DNA from: Verrucomicrobiota bacterium
GTDB taxonomy: Bacteria; Verrucomicrobiota; Verrucomicrobiia; Verrucomicrobiales; Akkermansiaceae
Assembly: GCA_004293445.1 (NCBI GenBank)
Contig: RDYP01000004.1
Coordinates: 1-64,000 of the forward strand
Direction of reading: 5' to 3'
Length of the DNA stretch: 64,000 nt
This document shows, piece after piece, positions 39,629 through 49,361 of the stretch. The notes below the pieces were generated by a model. That model was given only the letters and a program-made list of their open reading frames with translations, was not told where the DNA came from and did no database searches. The number at the start of each line of letters is the position of its first letter. The stretch's first letter is position 1. The position numbers and the translations under genes were made by a program.

Positions 39629-40549
39629 ATGCCGTCAATGCTGAAATCACTGAAGCTCCTGACCGATCCGACCCGCCTGCGGATTCTGCTGTTGCTGGAG
39701 TCAGAAGCACTCAGCGTGGCGGACTTGCAGGAGCTCTTGGGCATGGGGCAGAGCCGGATCTCGACCCAATTGTCCCAGCTCAAAAGCGGCGGCCTGGTCC
39801 GCGACGAACGCAGCGGAAAGCACAATTTCTATCGCTCCGAAATGCCTGCGGCCTTGGTTTCCCTTGCGAGGGAAGCGGCGAAAGAAGTCCAGGAGGTCAC
39901 CAAGGACGCCACCGCCCTGCGGCACTTGCAACGCAAGCGCCGGGACAAGACCCGCGCGTATTTCGACGAGCTCGCGGGCCGCTTCGGCAAGGACTACGTC
40001 CCCGGCCGCTCTTGGAAAGGGCTCGCCGAAGCCTTGCTGCAAGTGACGAACCGCGGCGTGGTCGCGGATCTGGGAGCGGGCGAAGGCACACTCGCCCAAA
40101 TGCTCGCCCGCCAAGCGGAGCGAGTCATTGCCGTCGACCTTTCGCCGAAAATGGTCGAATTCGGCAGCGAACTGGCCCGCCGCCACGACCTGAAAAACCT
40201 CGAATACCGCCTCGGCGATATCGAGGAGCCGCCGCTTGACGATGCCTCGGTCGACCTCGCCTTTCTCAGTCAAGCGCTGCACCACGCTGGCAGCCCGCAA
40301 AAGGCCCTCTTGCAGGCCTTCCGCATCATCAAGCCGGGCGGTCAACTCGTGGTGCTCGATCTCCTCCAGCACTCCTTCGAGGAAGCCCGTGAACTCTATG
40401 CCGATGTCTGGCTCGGCTTCGGCGAAGGCGAACTGGCGGCCATGCTTGAAAAGGCCGGCTTCACCGAGATCGACACCGCCGTCGTCGATCGCGAACCCGA
40501 AGCGCCCCATTTCCAAACCCTGCTCGCCGTCGCACGACGCCCCGCCTGA
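39629..40549 (+). CDS. ArsR-family regulator fused to SAM-dependent methyltransferase (SahR-like)
   Basis: 306 residues. An N-terminal ArsR winged helix (about residues 1-95; LTDPTRLRILLLLE, MGQSRISTQLSQLKSGGLV) is joined to a class I methyltransferase domain with motif I VADLGAGEGTL and a late QALHHAG. SahR, the SAM-cycle regulator described in Proteobacteria, has this architecture and senses S-adenosylhomocysteine. The position directly beside metK supports the same role; this is inference. It is divergent from metK across the candidate operator. Confidence 0.8.
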   Translation: MPSMLKSLKLLTDPTRLRILLLLESEALSVADLQELLGMGQSRISTQLSQLKSGGLVRDERSGKHNFYRSEMPAALVSLAREAAKEVQEVTKDATALRHLQRKRRDKTRAYFDELAGRFGKDYVPGRSWKGLAEALLQVTNRGVVADLGAGEGTLAQMLARQAERVIAVDLSPKMVEFGSELARRHDLKNLEYRLGDIEEPPLDDASVDLAFLSQALHHAGSPQKALLQAFRIIKPGGQLVVLDLLQHSFEEARELYADVWLGFGEGELAAMLEKAGFTEIDTAVVDREPEAPHFQTLLAVARRPA

Positions 40550-40556
40550 AAGACGG

Positions 40557-40591
40557 CCGCGTCCGCAAAAAACGCAACAATTTGGACGCGG
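40557..40591. other. Hairpin after the ArsR-methyltransferase gene
   Basis: Perfect 8-bp inverted repeat (CCGCGTCC at 40557-40564 with 40584-40591) enclosing 19 nt. It lacks a T tract, so it may be an mRNA end structure rather than a classic terminator. Confidence 0.4.
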
Positions 40592-40662
40592 CGGAAATGA
40601 TTGTTGCCTGAAAACCGCGCGCGTGAGGTGCCCGTTTTAGACGAGCAAAGCGAGCCCGGAGG

Positions 40663-40932
40663 GTGAAGCTGCGACACACTTTGCCGAACCAAAGCAGGGC
40701 CACCACGCGCCGCTTCGCCATCATGAACCTCGCCATCCGCGGCATCGAGGACGACATCGGCAAGGAACACGCCGATCCCTTCCGCCACGTCCAGCACCCC
40801 GACCTACGCGCGAGGATCAAGGTGATGGTGAAGCGGATCCTGAACAAACACGGCTACCCGCCGGACTTGCAGGAGGACGCGGTGAAGACCGTGCTGATGC
40901 AGGCGGAGTTGCTGTGCGCGGAGTGGGTTTGA
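40663..40932 (+). pseudogene. Remnant of a type I restriction system: HsdM piece joined to HsdR tail
   Basis: 89 residues in one frame. Residues about 10-48 read like the middle of a type I DNA methylase (HsdM): [17 protein letters not shown] and then HPDL, the segment that normally runs into the NPPF/Y catalytic motif. That motif is absent. From about residue 50 the sequence switches to a C-terminal HsdR segment ([29 protein letters not shown]). The fusion suggests a deletion that removed the rest of hsdM, hsdS and most of hsdR. No active protein is expected. Alternative: a real small DUF-type gene, which the mixed match makes less likely. Confidence 0.7.
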
Positions 40933-40988
40933 TCCCAATCTTTCGTTCCCGCCCCAGCAAAAGGCGGCGTGACGCCCGGCGGGATCGG

Positions 40989-41834
40989 GTGTCCAGTAAG
41001 TCCGTGCTCCGCCTGATCCTGCCCGCCGCGCTCGTGCTTTCCTGCCATCCTAGCCGGGGACCGATCATGCCGATCGCGGCGGAGCATCGTCCCCAGCTCA
41101 CGCTCGCAGAAAAACCGTCGTTCCGCCCCGCTGCCCCCGCCGACCCGACGCGATCCGCAGCACGCTCCTCCGCTCCGGCGCCGCGACTGGTCCGGACCTC
41201 ACTCGCGGGCATACCGATCACCGCGATTGCCTTCGATGCCCGCACGCACCGTCTGGTCGTCGCCGATCAAGCCGATGGCCCGGGATCTCAATGGCCAGAC
41301 GCTCAGTCGGCGGCGACATCGCAAGAGGGCATCGCAGCCCTCAACGGCGGCTTTTTCACACCAGAAGGCCAGCCACTCGGTCTGGTCGCCAGCGAAGGCA
41401 AGCAAGCGGGCTCGGTGAACCGCGCATCCTCCCTAGGCTCCGGCTTTTACATGGGTGGAACCACCCCAGCACTGGCACGCCGCGAGTCCGCCCCGCGCGG
41501 CCCGGAACTTCTGCAAAGCGGTCCCTTCCTCGTGGAACAAGGGCGACCCGTCGCCGGACTCAGCACGGCTTCATCCACCGCCCGCAGTTTCATCGGCTGG
41601 GACGGTTCCCACGGCTGGTTCATCGCCCGCAGCGGCGCCTGTTCGCTGCAAAGCCTCGCCAAAGCCCTTGCCAGCAACGAACTCGGCGGCGTCCCCGCCC
41701 GCCACGTGCTCAATCTCGACGGCGGCCGCTCATCCGACCTCTGGATCAGCCGATCCATCCCCGGCGGTCCTCTCGAACAGCGGCCTCCTTGGAACAAGCC
41801 CGTCCGCAATTTCCTGGTTCTGCTGCCACGCTGA
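40989..41834 (+). CDS. Phosphodiester glycosidase-like (NAGPA/DUF2233) lipoprotein
   Basis: 281 residues from a GTG at 40989, chosen because it places a signal sequence with lipobox LVLSC right after it; an earlier in-frame start at 40914 overlaps the restriction remnant. The domain resembles NAGPA: ALNGGFFTPEGQPLGL, the GWDGSHGW strand and LNLDGGRSSDLW near the end. The family cleaves phosphodiester-linked sugars; substrate unknown. The Ala/Pro-rich linker of about 40 residues after the lipid site is typical of envelope proteins. Confidence 0.82.
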   Translation: MSSKSVLRLILPAALVLSCHPSRGPIMPIAAEHRPQLTLAEKPSFRPAAPADPTRSAARSSAPAPRLVRTSLAGIPITAIAFDARTHRLVVADQADGPGSQWPDAQSAATSQEGIAALNGGFFTPEGQPLGLVASEGKQAGSVNRASSLGSGFYMGGTTPALARRESAPRGPELLQSGPFLVEQGRPVAGLSTASSTARSFIGWDGSHGWFIARSGACSLQSLAKALASNELGGVPARHVLNLDGGRSSDLWISRSIPGGPLEQRPPWNKPVRNFLVLLPR

Positions 41835-41928
41835 AAAGAGCGCCACGCCAAGGTCTTTCGATTTGGACAAGAAACCCGCGCCATGCTATCGGATCTTTCC
41901 ATCGTATCGCCGAGCATCCCGTCCCGCC

Positions 41929-42267
41929 ATGAAAGCCGCCTGCTGCCTCCTCCCGGTACTTTTCCTGGTCTCCTGCGCCCAAATGGACCGCATCAAAACG
42001 GCCACCACTCAGGGTTTTTCGAAAGTAGGTGAAGCCTCCAAGGCATCGGTCGCGCGATGGATGCCCGCCAGCATTCCCGTCGTTGAGGTCCGCGAGGATG
42101 ACCTTCAGCTACGCCCCAGCGGCGAAGAACAGGCCCTCGCCTTCGAAAAAAATCGCCATAGCGGCTTCTGGAGTTTTTTCGAGGGCCCGGTCGATTTCGA
42201 GGAGCCAACGCTGCCTGACGAGGCATCTGCCTTGGATGGCGAACTCCTTCCGCCACGAATGGAATGA
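41929..42267 (+). CDS. Small lipoprotein, unknown
   Basis: 112 residues with a lipobox LVSC at about residue 16, indicating an outer- or inner-membrane lipoprotein. The mature part is charged and has no family match that I recognise. The start ATG at 41929 follows the previous gene by 94 bp. Larger in-frame starts upstream overlap the previous gene and are rejected. Confidence 0.65.
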   Translation: MKAACCLLPVLFLVSCAQMDRIKTATTQGFSKVGEASKASVARWMPASIPVVEVREDDLQLRPSGEEQALAFEKNRHSGFWSFFEGPVDFEEPTLPDEASALDGELLPPRME

Positions 42268-42369
42268 TCACGGACGCCCGGACAGGGCCTTGCTGCCCGG
42301 GATCGCACCCGCAAGTTCCGCATTCCATCGTTGGCAACCCGGCGCGCATCGCCTAACCCTCCCCGCGCC

Positions 42370-43491
42370 ATGCTTAAAGCCGGAATCGTCGGACTCCCCA
42401 ATGTCGGAAAGTCCACCCTCTTCAACGCCGTCACCCGCTCCCGCAAAGCGGAGGCCGCCAACTATCCCTTCTGCACCATCGACCCGAACGTCGGGATCGT
42501 CGTCGTGCCCGATCCCCGGCTGGCTGTTCTTTCGAAAATCTCCGGCTCGCACAAGTTGGTCCCCACTGCGATCGAGTTCGTCGACATCGCCGGCCTCGTG
42601 AAAGGTGCTTCCGAGGGTGCCGGCCTCGGCAACCAGTTCCTCGCCAACATCCGGGAGACCGATGCCATCGTGCAGGTCGTCCGCTGCTTCGAGAACGACG
42701 ACATCATCCATGAACTCGGCACCGTGGATCCGATCCGTGACATCGAGATCATCAACGCCGAGCTGATTCTCGCCGACATCGCCGCCATGGAAAAGCGGCG
42801 CGTCTCCCGTGAGAAGAAGGCCAAGAGCGGCGACAAGGAGTCCAAGGCCGAGGTCGAATTGATCGACAAGCTGCTTCCCCACCTCAACGAAGGAAACCCC
42901 GCCCTCACCCTCGCTCTCTCCGACAGCGAACGGGAACTCATCAAGGACTTCTTCCTGCTCTCGGACAAACGCACCATCTTCGCCTGCAATGTTTCCGAAG
43001 ATGAGCTGTCCGGTGCCATGGCCGACCCTGACTCGCATCCCATGGTCGCCAAGGTTCGCAAATACGCCGCCGACGCCCACGGTGCCGAAGCCGTCGTCAT
43101 CTCCGCAAAAATCGAAGAGGAGCTCGTCGACCTCAGCCCCGAGGAAGCCGCCGAGATGCTCGGCGAAATGGGCATCCCGGACTCAGGCGTCTCCGCACTG
43201 ATCCGCGCGGTCTATCACTTGCTCGGCCTCCGCACTTACCTGACCACCGGCGTTCAGGAAACCCGCGCTTGGACGATCCACGAAGGTGACAAGGCACCTG
43301 CCGCCGCAGGCGTGATCCACACCGACTTCGAACGCGGTTTCATCGCTGCGGAAATCGTTCACTACGACGACCTCGTCGCCCTTGGCTCCAAGCATGCGGC
43401 GAAGGAAGCCGGCAAGCTACGCATCGAAGGCAAGGAATACGTCGTGAAAGACGGCGACGTGATCGAATTCCGCTTCAACGTCAGCAAGTGA
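42370..43491 (+). CDS. ychF: Redox-regulated ATPase/GTPase YchF
   Basis: 373 residues. OLA1/YchF family, ribosome-associated nucleotidase that prefers ATP. G1 GLPNVGKST, G3-like VDIAGLV and NVSE replacing NKxD are visible; a TGS domain closes the protein (ending EFRFNVSK). The ATG at 42370 gives the standard MLKAGIVG start. A hairpin at 43499-43519 follows. Confidence 0.97.
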   Translation: MLKAGIVGLPNVGKSTLFNAVTRSRKAEAANYPFCTIDPNVGIVVVPDPRLAVLSKISGSHKLVPTAIEFVDIAGLVKGASEGAGLGNQFLANIRETDAIVQVVRCFENDDIIHELGTVDPIRDIEIINAELILADIAAMEKRRVSREKKAKSGDKESKAEVELIDKLLPHLNEGNPALTLALSDSERELIKDFFLLSDKRTIFACNVSEDELSGAMADPDSHPMVAKVRKYAADAHGAEAVVISAKIEEELVDLSPEEAAEMLGEMGIPDSGVSALIRAVYHLLGLRTYLTTGVQETRAWTIHEGDKAPAAAGVIHTDFERGFIAAEIVHYDDLVALGSKHAAKEAGKLRIEGKEYVVKDGDVIEFRFNVSK

Positions 43492-43498
43492 GGCCACG

Positions 43499-43519
43499 CG
43501 GGAAGTCACCGACTTCCCG
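43499..43519 (+). terminator. Hairpin after ychF
   Basis: Perfect 9-bp stem with a 3-nt loop (CGGGAAGTC at 43499-43507 with 43511-43519), 8 bp past the ychF stop. The T tract after it is interrupted, so it is a probable but weak terminator. Confidence 0.5.
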
Positions 43520-43678
43520 TGACGCTTCTTCACGGTCGGAGGGTCGCGAAAGTCCGGCCCCCACCTGACTCCGCGATCCGGAAGATCGCCCTCGTCCCGA
43601 AGATTTTCGCTTTCTGCAAAGATTCTCTTGCAAACCCGCGCCCTCCCCCATAAATCCGCGGCCCACCAAACAAGATGT

Positions 43679-43763
<85 letters not shown>

Positions 43764-43767
43764 CTTT

Positions 43768-43786
43768 CTCTCTCGGAGAGTTTTTT
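43768..43786 (+). terminator. Intrinsic terminator of tRNA-Leu
   Basis: Short 5-bp stem CTCTC/GAGAG with a TCG loop, followed by TTTTTT, 5 bp past the CCA end. Confidence 0.75.
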
Positions 43787-44072
43787 GGTCAGGGGCTTTG
43801 ATGAGTGATTTCATTCCCTTCTCAGCCTGTTTTTTCAACCGCGAGAGCGATCGATAACTCTTCGTGGGAAAGCGCCCGAGCGACGGGGCCTTTGTGGTGA
43901 TTCGAAAAAATGCGCGGCATTTATCCGCAAAAGCCGGGTGACTCGAGCGGAAACGGTGTAGCTTCATCGCGTGGGAACATCGACTTGGGTCTCGCATCGG
44001 AAATTTCGGCCGATCCCCCCATGAAAAACCAGCCGAACCCTCCTGAAGCTGGGCACTTACCCCATCTGCGCC
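43787..44072. other. Intergenic region before the P-type ATPase
   Basis: About 290 bp with no gene I can support. It probably holds the ATPase promoter and leader. No repeat or RNA fold was recognised. Confidence 0.5.
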
Positions 44073-46805
44073 ATGCCGCTCATGCCAGCCACCGAGGCGG
44101 CCTCGTCCGCTCGACGCAGCACCGAAGCGGCGTGGCACCAACTGTCCGCCGATGCCACGATGGCGAAGCTTGGCAGCGCTCCGGAGGGCCTGTCCCGCGA
44201 GGAAGCCGCCGCGCGCCTCGAAGCCCAGGGCCCCAACGAACTGCGGGAAGGAAAGCGCATCAGCCCGCTGCGGATCTTTCTCGCCCAGTTCAAAAGTCTC
44301 ATCGTCTGGATCCTCATCGCCGCCGGGGCGGTGTCGGGCTTTCTGGGCGAAGCCGCGGATGCCATCGCCATCCTCGCCATCGTCGCGCTCAATGCCGTGA
44401 TCGGATTCCATCAGGAATACCAGGCCGGAAAATCGATCGCCGCGCTCAAGAAGATGACCGCCCCGCAGGCCAAGGTGCGGCGCGGCGGGCAAGTGTCGAT
44501 GATCCCCGCGGCGGGCATCGTCGCTGGTGACATCCTCGTGCTGGAAGCCGGCGACCTCGTCGCGGCCGACGCCCGCTTGCTCGAAGCCGCGTCGCTGAAA
44601 TGCATCGAAGCCGCGCTGACCGGCGAGTCGAAGGCGGTCGCCAAGCAGTCGGCGACCTTGGATGAAGCCGAGCTGCCGCTGGGAGATCGCGACAATCTGG
44701 TCTTCATGGGGACCAGCGTCGCCACCGGTAACGCCACGGCGGTCGTAGTGGCCACGGCGATGAACACCGAGCTCGGCCGCATCGCGGGATTGCTCGAGGC
44801 TGCTGGCGAAGAAGAAGGCACGCCCCTCCAAAAAAAGCTCGAGTCGTTCGGGCGCGTCCTGATTTGGGCGACACTCGGCATTGTGGTTCTCTTGTTCACG
44901 GTGGGTTTGCTGAGGGGCACCGAGCGATTGGAGTTGTTCATGACCTCGATCAGCCTCGCCATCGCCGCGGTGCCGGAAGGCCTGCCCGCGGTGGTCACCG
45001 TCGCGCTCGCGCTCGGCGTATCGAGGATGGCCCGCCGCCGTGCGCTCGTGCGCAGCTTGCCCGCGGTCGAGACACTCGGATCGACGACGGTCATCTGCAC
45101 CGACAAAACCGGCACGCTGACCGTCGGCGACATGACCGTGCGCACGCTCCACGTCGCCGGCCAAACCTACGAAGTCACCGGCGAAGGCTACGGACCACAC
45201 GGCGAGGTGCTCATCGAGGGACGGAAATGCGAATCCTGGCACGCGGCCGACTTGCTGGCCCTCGCCAGCATCCACATCGGCTGCAACAACGCGCACCTGG
45301 TCGAAGAGGACGGCATGTGGAAGGTCATCGGCGATCCCACCGAAGGCGCTTTGCTGGTCGCGGGGGCGAAGGCCGGCGGGGATCGAAGAAACATCGACGG
45401 CGACCTGCCGAAACACCACGAGCTGCCCTTTGATTCGGACCGGAAGCGGAGCACTGTCATCCGCCGCCTGCCCGATGGCCGACTTCGCGCCTTGGTCAAT
45501 GGAGCACCCGACGTCCTGCTGGAACGGTGCACGGCCATCCACACCCGCGATGGCGTCCGGCCTTTGACCGATGACGACCGCAGCGAACTCGCAGCGCGGA
45601 ACGCCGAAATGGCGCGGCGAGCCTTGCGCGTCCTCGGATCCGCCTATCGCGACCTCGATCACGCGAAGCCCGCAGAGCTGACGATCGATGCGGTGGAGCA
45701 CGATCTCGTGTTCGTTGGCTTCGCCGGGATGCAGGACCCACCGCGCCGGGAAGCACGGGACGCGGTCGCGAAATGCCGGGCCGCCTCGATCCGCGTGGTG
45801 ATGATCACGGGCGACCATCCGCACACCGCGGAAGCAGTCGCCCGCGATCTGGGCATCGCCGGGGACGAAGACCAGGTGGTCACCGGTGCGGAGCTCGACC
45901 GAATTTCCGACGAAGCCTTGCGGACCTTGGTGCCACGCGTCGCCGTCTTCGCCCGCGTGACCGCCGAGCACAAGCTACGCATCGTCCGCGCGTGGAAAGA
46001 CAACGGCGCGGTCGTGGCCATGACCGGCGATGGAGTGAACGATGCCCCCGCCATGAAGGGAGCGGACATCGGCATCGCGATGGGAAAAAGCGGCACCGAG
46101 GTCACCAAGCAGGCCTCCGACATGATCGTCACCGATGACAATTTCGCGTCAATCGTCGCCGCCATCGAGGAGGGCCGCGGGATCTACGACAACATCCGTC
46201 AGACACTCCACTACCTGCTGGCGGGAAATGCTGGCGAACTCCTGTTGATGGCGGTCTGCCTGGCGATCGCCCTACCGGTGCCCTTGCTGCCACTCCACCT
46301 GCTGTGGATCAATCTCGTGACCGATGGCCTGCCCGCACTATGCCTCGCGACGGATCCGATCGACGCCGATGTGATGAAGCGCCGCCCACGGACGAGATCA
46401 GAGCCGATGACCGACCATCATTTCATCGCGACCCTGCTCCTCACCGCCTGCCTCACTGCCGGAGTCGCTCTCGCCGTTTATGTTCACGCATTGAAAAACG
46501 AAAGCATCGAGACCGCTCGGACGAAGGCCTTCGCGGTCCTCGTTTTCGCCGAGCTACTCCGTTCTTTCGGTGCCCGCAGCGCCACCAAACCGGTCTGGCG
46601 CATCCCGCTCTCCGGGAATCTGCTGCTTCTGATCGTGGTGAGCATTTCCTTCATTTTGCAGGTGTGGATCCACCACAGCCCGGCATTGAGCGAACTCTTG
46701 AAGACCTCCATGGTAACGCTCCCCGATTGCCTGATGCTTCTCGCTGCAGGCTCGCTCCCGCTCCTCGTGCTCGAGTGCTTGAAGCTGATGAGAAGGTCGG
46801 AATGA
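44073..46805 (+). CDS. P2-type cation-transporting ATPase
   Basis: 910 residues. An N-terminal cation-ATPase region is followed by about 10 membrane helices. The phosphorylation motif is intact (Asp344 in CTDKTGTLT), as are TGES (actuator), VPEGLPAVV in M4, GDHPHTAEAVA and GDGVNDAPAM. M6 shows LVTDGLPAL. This pattern fits PacL/SERCA-type calcium pumps, but the ion cannot be fixed from sequence alone. It stands alone, with a 290-bp leader upstream. Confidence 0.93.
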   Translation: MPLMPATEAASSARRSTEAAWHQLSADATMAKLGSAPEGLSREEAAARLEAQGPNELREGKRISPLRIFLAQFKSLIVWILIAAGAVSGFLGEAADAIAILAIVALNAVIGFHQEYQAGKSIAALKKMTAPQAKVRRGGQVSMIPAAGIVAGDILVLEAGDLVAADARLLEAASLKCIEAALTGESKAVAKQSATLDEAELPLGDRDNLVFMGTSVATGNATAVVVATAMNTELGRIAGLLEAAGEEEGTPLQKKLESFGRVLIWATLGIVVLLFTVGLLRGTERLELFMTSISLAIAAVPEGLPAVVTVALALGVSRMARRRALVRSLPAVETLGSTTVICTDKTGTLTVGDMTVRTLHVAGQTYEVTGEGYGPHGEVLIEGRKCESWHAADLLALASIHIGCNNAHLVEEDGMWKVIGDPTEGALLVAGAKAGGDRRNIDGDLPKHHELPFDSDRKRSTVIRRLPDGRLRALVNGAPDVLLERCTAIHTRDGVRPLTDDDRSELAARNAEMARRALRVLGSAYRDLDHAKPAELTIDAVEHDLVFVGFAGMQDPPRREARDAVAKCRAASIRVVMITGDHPHTAEAVARDLGIAGDEDQVVTGAELDRISDEALRTLVPRVAVFARVTAEHKLRIVRAWKDNGAVVAMTGDGVNDAPAMKGADIGIAMGKSGTEVTKQASDMIVTDDNFASIVAAIEEGRGIYDNIRQTLHYLLAGNAGELLLMAVCLAIALPVPLLPLHLLWINLVTDGLPALCLATDPIDADVMKRRPRTRSEPMTDHHFIATLLLTACLTAGVALAVYVHALKNESIETARTKAFAVLVFAELLRSFGARSATKPVWRIPLSGNLLLLIVVSISFILQVWIHHSPALSELLKTSMVTLPDCLMLLAAGSLPLLVLECLKLMRRSE

Positions 46806-47006
46806 ACCTGCAGAAAATCCCGACGAAAGGCGCCGTCATGGCGACCCATTGCATGGCAGCACGAGAAAGCCTTGAGAGAAATCGTTGGGCTTTGGCCTCA
46901 TCCTCAAGCGGACGCTGCAAACGAAGGCGGCCGATGCAGCCTGTCCGAATGCCCGCCATCATCGAACATAAGATTTTGTTTTCCCTCCCTGCTCTTCACG
47001 AAGCGC

Positions 47007-47360
47007 TTAGAGCAAGGCCCCATGCCACTCGTCTTCCTTGAAGCCGACCAGCACGCGCCCACCACCGATCAAGAAGGGCCGCTTGACCAAATTGCCATGA
47101 GTGGCCAGTAGCGCCAGCGCCTCGCTGTCAGACATCCCGGACAACTGGTCTTTCAAGCCCATCTCGCGGTAATCGACACCCGACGTGTTGAAAAGCCTCC
47201 GCAAATCCCCACCGCAGGCCACCAAGGCTTCTTGGAGCTCTGATCGCGTCGGCGGCGTCTCACGGATCGCCTTCACCTCATGCGGAATGGCATGAGCTCC
47301 AAGCCACTTCAAGGCCTTGCGGCAGCTATCGCAGCCCTTGTATGCGTAAACGGAAATCAT
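47007..47360 (-). CDS. ArsC/Spx-family protein
   Basis: 117 residues from the ATG at 47360. Thioredoxin-like ArsC family with CDSC near the N-terminus (residues about 10-13) and KRPFLIGGGRVLVGF near the end. YffB/Spx-like proteins of this size are glutathione-dependent reductases or regulators; the true substrate is unknown. Divergent from the Gre-like gene with 51 bp between starts. Confidence 0.85.
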   Translation of the reverse strand: MISVYAYKGCDSCRKALKWLGAHAIPHEVKAIRETPPTRSELQEALVACGGDLRRLFNTSGVDYREMGLKDQLSGMSDSEALALLATHGNLVKRPFLIGGGRVLVGFKEDEWHGALL

Positions 47361-47411
47361 CGCGCGATCTTGCCTCTTCCCTTCCCCCGCGCAAGGCTGC
47401 GGTCCCGACCC

Positions 47412-47870
47412 ATGAAAGAACGCCTGCTCGATACCATCCGCGCGGAACTCCGTGCCCGCTTCGATCGACTCACCCGCGCCGCAAAGGATGCCCATGCCGC
47501 AGCCACCGACCCCGGCAGCAAGGCGGAAAGCAAGTACGATACTCGTAGTTTGGAAGCCTCCTACCTTGCCGCCGGCCAAGCACGCCAGGTCGAAGACCTT
47601 GCCCGCGACATGGCGCTCTTCGAGAATCTGAGCCTGCCGAACTTTGACATCGACGACGCCATCGACGCCGGAGCCCTGGTCGAAGCGGATCTGGACGGCG
47701 CAAGCACCTGGTTCCTCCTCGCCCCGGCGGCGGGAGGACTCGAGATCCTTCACGAACAGCGCGATATCACCCTACTCGCACCCGATAGCTCTCTTTATCG
47801 GAAACTACTGGGCCGCCGGGTCGGCGACTCCCTCGAAGACCCGCCCCTCTTCGTCAGCGAACTGCTCTGA
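47412..47870 (+). CDS. Gre-like transcription elongation factor domain protein
   Basis: 152 residues. A coiled-coil N-terminus (SLEASYLAAGQARQVEDLARD) is followed by a GreA/GreB-type C-terminal beta domain (TLLAPDSSLYRKLLGRRVGDSL). The order is the same as in GreA but divergent enough that the cleavage-stimulating activity is uncertain. ATG at 47412. It ends 6 bp from the convergent asnS stop. Confidence 0.7.
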   Translation: MKERLLDTIRAELRARFDRLTRAAKDAHAAATDPGSKAESKYDTRSLEASYLAAGQARQVEDLARDMALFENLSLPNFDIDDAIDAGALVEADLDGASTWFLLAPAAGGLEILHEQRDITLLAPDSSLYRKLLGRRVGDSLEDPPLFVSELL

Positions 47871-47876
47871 GCGCCC

Positions 47877-49244
47877 TCAAAATTCGCAGTGCCCCGGCGT
47901 CCGTGCGAAGGGAATGACGTCCCGGATGTTTTGCATGCCCGTGACGAACATCAGCAAGCGCTCGAAACCCATCCCGAACCCAGCGTGCGGCACGCTCCCA
48001 TACTTCCGGGTATCAACATACCAGCCGTAATCCTCCAGCGCCAAACCGTGCCGTTCCATGTTTGCCAGCAACACGTCGAGCCGCTCCTCGCGCTGGCTGC
48101 CGCCGACGATCTCGCCGATCCCCGGCACGAGCAGGTCCATCGCGGTCACCGTCCGATCGTCGTCGTTGAGCCGCATGTAGAACGGTTTGATCTCCTTCGG
48201 GTAGTTGAAAACCGTCGTCGGCTTCTTGAAATACTCCTCGGTCAGCCAGCGCTCGTGCTCGCTTTGGAGGTTCAGACCGTACTCGACCGGGTACTCGAAG
48301 CTCTTGCCCGAGCCCTGCAAAATGCTCACCGCATCGGTGTAGGAGACCCGCTCGAAAGGATTCTCCGCCACAAACTCGAGGCGCCCACGCAGCCCCTGAT
48401 CGACGAATTTCTCGAAGACCGAAAGGTCGCCGTCCTGATGATCCAGCGCCTCCCGGACCAGATATTTCACCATCTCCTCCGCCAAATCCATATCACCCTG
48501 CAAATCGCAGAAGGCCATTTCCGGCTCGATCATCCAGAACTCCGCCGCGTGCCGCGAGGTGTTGGAATTCTCCGCCCGAAAAGTCGGACCGAAGGTGTAA
48601 ATGTTTCCGAGCGCACAGGCGAAGGTCTCCCCCTCGAGCTGGCCCGACACCGTTAAGTGCGCCGCCTTGCGGAAAAAATCATCCGCAAATGAACCCGACT
48701 TGCCACTCGTTGGATCCAGCGTCGTCACCCGAAACATCTCTCCGGCCCCCTCGCAATCGCTGGCGGTGATGATCGGCGTGTGGATGTGATAAAACCCACG
48801 CTCCGCGAAGAACCGATGCACCGCCTGACTCATCCTGCTGCGAACCCGAAACATGGCGCCGTAGAGATTGGTCCTCGGCCGCAAGTGGGCGATCCCTCGA
48901 AGAAATTCCGCCGTGTGCCCTTTCTTCTGAAGCGGGAAATCCTCCGGCGACTCTCCCAGCAATCGAATCGACGATGCCTGAACCTCCCAAGCCTGCTGCC
49001 CGCCCTGGGAGGCAACCAAGCGCCCCTCAACTGCAACCGATGCTCCCGTCCCCATTTTCTGCAAATCCGCAGAACCGGGAATCCCCGTATCGGCGATCAC
49101 CTGCAGATTCCCCAAACAGGACCCATCGTTGATCTCGAGGAAGGAAAACGCTTTCGAATCCCGTCGTGTCCGCACCCAACCTGCGGCATGGATGACATCG
49201 GCGGGGGCACTCGAACGGAGCAAATCGCGGACCAGCGTGCGCAT
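47877..49244 (-). CDS. asnS: Asparaginyl-tRNA synthetase
   Basis: 455 residues, the usual size. Class II synthetase: OB-fold N-terminus (GWVRTRRDSK), motif 2 in FRAENSNTSRH, motif 3 GFGMGFERL. C-terminal end ARTPGHCEF is characteristic of AsnRS. The ATG at 49244 is supported by family length; the frame extends to 49427. Confidence 0.96.
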   Translation of the reverse strand: MRTLVRDLLRSSAPADVIHAAGWVRTRRDSKAFSFLEINDGSCLGNLQVIADTGIPGSADLQKMGTGASVAVEGRLVASQGGQQAWEVQASSIRLLGESPEDFPLQKKGHTAEFLRGIAHLRPRTNLYGAMFRVRSRMSQAVHRFFAERGFYHIHTPIITASDCEGAGEMFRVTTLDPTSGKSGSFADDFFRKAAHLTVSGQLEGETFACALGNIYTFGPTFRAENSNTSRHAAEFWMIEPEMAFCDLQGDMDLAEEMVKYLVREALDHQDGDLSVFEKFVDQGLRGRLEFVAENPFERVSYTDAVSILQGSGKSFEYPVEYGLNLQSEHERWLTEEYFKKPTTVFNYPKEIKPFYMRLNDDDRTVTAMDLLVPGIGEIVGGSQREERLDVLLANMERHGLALEDYGWYVDTRKYGSVPHAGFGMGFERLLMFVTGMQNIRDVIPFARTPGHCEF

Positions 49245-49361
49245 GCCCCATGCTCTAGACCCCGCCCTGCCGGCCTGCAAGGTCCCAACCATGCCAAAAC
49301 CTCGGGGCATGCCGCAATTTCCATGTAGAATCCGCCGTACCAGTCCGTAACCTGTCCCCAC

